Of a stretch of 64,000 nt of DNA, positions 62,224 to 64,000 are shown piece after piece. Where the stretch lies: assembly GCA_964036045.1 (NCBI GenBank), contig OZ038382.1, positions 150,052,961 to 150,116,960 on the forward strand. The letters are read 5' to 3'. The notes beneath the pieces are model-generated. The model saw only the letters and a program-made list of their open reading frames with translations. It was not told the DNA's origin and did no database searches. The translations under genes were made by a program, and so were the position numbers. This DNA is from Eutreptiella sp. 'Long Island Sound 2002'. Taxonomy: Eukaryota; Euglenozoa; Euglenophyceae; Eutreptiales; Eutreptiaceae. The stretch's first letter is position 1; each line of letters starts with the position of its first letter.

Positions 62224-62543
62224 ACTTCGATCTGGAGCTGCGTCGCGCAGGCGACGACTGTCGTCGCCAGCCGAAAAATGACAAAAAAAGACGATTTCTG
62301 GGGTATTTTACAGAAGTCCCACAGAAATCAGGATGCCGTAACATCAACAGGAAAATTCCTGATCCGGCCTGGCGAAGAGCGCCACAGGCTGGGCAGCGGG
62401 TATGGGTGAAGCACCCCATACCGCTTCACCCCCCTCCTTAGAAGCCTTGCCTATATCCAAAGGAAGGCAAGGCCAAGGAGGCGCTCTGACCCCTGCACTG
62501 CCCTGGTTTCACACTGATTCAGCAGGACAGTGGGGGGGGGGGG
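62224..62543. repeat. Direct repeat flanking the intact LINE, right copy
   Basis: Matches 56616-56929, with a longer terminal G run (13-14 bases). It lacks the left part of repeat U, as expected if it is the second half of a target duplication created by the LINE. Confidence 0.85.
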
Positions 62544-63291
62544 GGCTTCGTAAGGAGTCTACATGCTTGGTCCATGTAGGTCCTTTTTTTTTTTTCTTGA
62601 TATATTCATAGGGCATTTGCCCCCCAGGCGACCACACTGGTCCATAGCACTCCTCTTAGCCTCTGGTGACCAAACCAGGGGCGCTGCAGGGCCTTCCGCC
62701 CTGACTGATGGCGCTTAGGCGCACATAGTGGCCCTTTTTCTCCATCGGCATGGAAACATAATAATTCAATAAATTCGGAAAACATTATTTAGGGTCAAAC
62801 CCAAGGCAACGACTTCCTCGCGCCTGAATTTAGGGCCATTTCCTGCCCAAGGCGACCCGCGCCTGTTTAGGGTCGATTCCCAACCCAGGGCGACGAATTA
62901 ACGCGCCTAATTTGGGGGATTTAGGGTCATTTCCTACCCAAGGCGCCCCACGCCTATTTAGGGTGGGACCTCCCGGAGGGTCAACCAACCCAAGGCGACG
63001 AATTAACGCGCCTGCTTGTGCGGTTCGGTACCTGGCGTCGTCGTCGCTGTGGTCGTCGCCCAGTGATGATGATAGACTTGGGGGCTCCATAGGGTCCATG
63101 GGGAAGCCAAGGTCTTATCCATCGTAGGAGTCAAGGAATTCCTCCTTCATCATGTTGATGCCCGGGACCTTAGCTCCTGCAGTTTCCCAGCGATCAGCGA
63201 TCAGCGATCAGCGTACTCCTGCAGTCTGGGCACCGTCGCCGTCCGCAGGCCGTCACACCGCCTTGGTGGCCTTGGCGTCGGCAGAATTCTT
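62544..63291. other. Gene-free stretch with degenerate TTTAGGG-containing repeats
   Basis: Between about 62785 and 63010, segments of the form AAGGCGAC...GCGCCT...TTTAGGGTC recur imperfectly every 40-60 bp; TTTAGGG itself occurs about five times. A short tandem (GATCAGC)n lies at 63190-63211, and a T run at 62584-62595. No gene supported. Confidence 0.5.
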
Positions 63292-64000
63292 TTGAAGCAT
63301 TTTGGGGGAGGGCAACCTCGGCAACCTCGGAGCTTCCCTTGGCATGCACGACCCCAATCCCATGAAATCCAAGACTTGAACTCGAATTTGGGTTTCTCCA
63401 AAGAATTCTGTGATCCTTGCCTCGGCCATGACACAATCTGGCGTCCTGGGCAAGGAGATGAAGGTATATGTAGACAATATAAACATGTAGACAAGTAATA
63501 TGTATATGTAACAATTCTATACTATAAAATAGCATAAAAATGTGGATGAAATGAAGGCGGCGGCGTCGCCGCCATCAGAAAATCTGACGGCTACGAGGCG
63601 TCGCCATCAGGATCTCCACTGAGATCCTGCCCAAACTGGGCCAAACAGTGGTTTTTGGGCGAAAAACAATGAAATATAGTGATTTTTGAGCCAAAAACAC
63701 TCATTTCACGCGTCTCCCCCCAACGCGTCTCGTAGCCGACACGACGCGTTTCTGTGCCAATTCAAACTACATATCAAAAGGCCCACTGTTGAGCCACACC
63801 ATGGGCGCCTGGGCGATTCCTGGAATCGCCTGAGGATTTTTTGAAAAATGCGTGAACGTGCCACTTTTCGCAAAAATGGACCTTCGCGGAACGCCGCGAA
63901 AAAGGTTACGCTATATTCTCTTATTTCTAAAAACGATAAATCTATAATAAAATAGATTAAAATCTTCAGAAATCGAAGAATAAAACTTCGATCTGGAGCT
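63292..64000. repeat. Repeat U, second copy, cut by the window end
   Basis: Matches 55922-56630 with few differences (for example CCCCTGTTGGGC versus CCCACTGTTGAGC near 63783). It starts at the same base as the first copy, TTGAAGC, so 63292 is a true element boundary. It probably continues beyond the window. Confidence 0.85.

Noticed and set aside
62785-63010. Telomeric repeat tract
   Set aside because: TTTAGGG occurs about five times but is spaced within longer degenerate units, not in tandem.

Overview
This window is nuclear DNA of a eukaryote made almost entirely of transposable elements and satellite arrays. The evidence is a complete Ty3-type LTR retrotransposon with a chromodomain, two endonuclease-type LINEs, a second decayed Ty3-like pol, a decayed gag, several minisatellites and GT-AG introns. 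I see no bacterial operon, rRNA or tRNA. The mix of GC-rich LINEs, algal-looking gag and pol families and an oxygenase-like fragment suggests a large-genome microalga. A dinoflagellate is my first guess and a prasinophyte-like green alga the alternative, but the sequence does not prove either.

Layout. 1-3437: a decayed multi-exon host-like gene or transposon ORF ending in an oxygenase-like domain. 3438-14180: a young Ty3/chromovirus-type element with two 531-bp LTRs and a 5-bp target duplication. 14420-21444: a decayed GC-rich LINE on the minus strand, interrupted by a 5.7-kb T-poor satellite-bearing insertion (21445-27174) and resuming at 27175-29440. 29930-36265: a 210-bp GC-rich array and an A-poor region. 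36265-46972: a decayed Ty3-like pol on the minus strand, split by a second, 5'-truncated member of the satellite-bearing family (39234-44747). 46973-50990: very GC-rich decayed ORFs on the plus strand. 50990-53500: AT-richer DNA without a gene. 53502-55925: a decayed gag. 55922-56929: repeat U. 56930-62223: a nearly intact LINE on the minus strand. 62224-64000: partial U copies.

The main observation is that three insertions sit between long direct repeats that behave like target-site duplications: about 314 bp around the LINE at 56930-62223, 1063/1072 bp around 21445-27174, and 2224/2225 bp around 39234-44747. The two satellite-bearing elements share a T-poor body, a minisatellite of about 65-bp units, a conserved 3' hairpin with compensating stem changes, and a CCTA-type 3' tail. 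One is 5'-truncated relative to the other. Together this looks like reverse-transcribed elements inserted with kilobase-scale duplications. Flank divergence gives a rough age order: the LTR element is youngest, then the 57-62 kb LINE, the 21-27 kb element, and the 39-45 kb element.

Other points: the LTR element separates gag and pol by one UAG codon followed by a perfect hairpin; both Ty3-like pols carry a methyltransferase-like domain before the reverse transcriptase; several decayed frames are broken by stops that could come from cytosine deamination.
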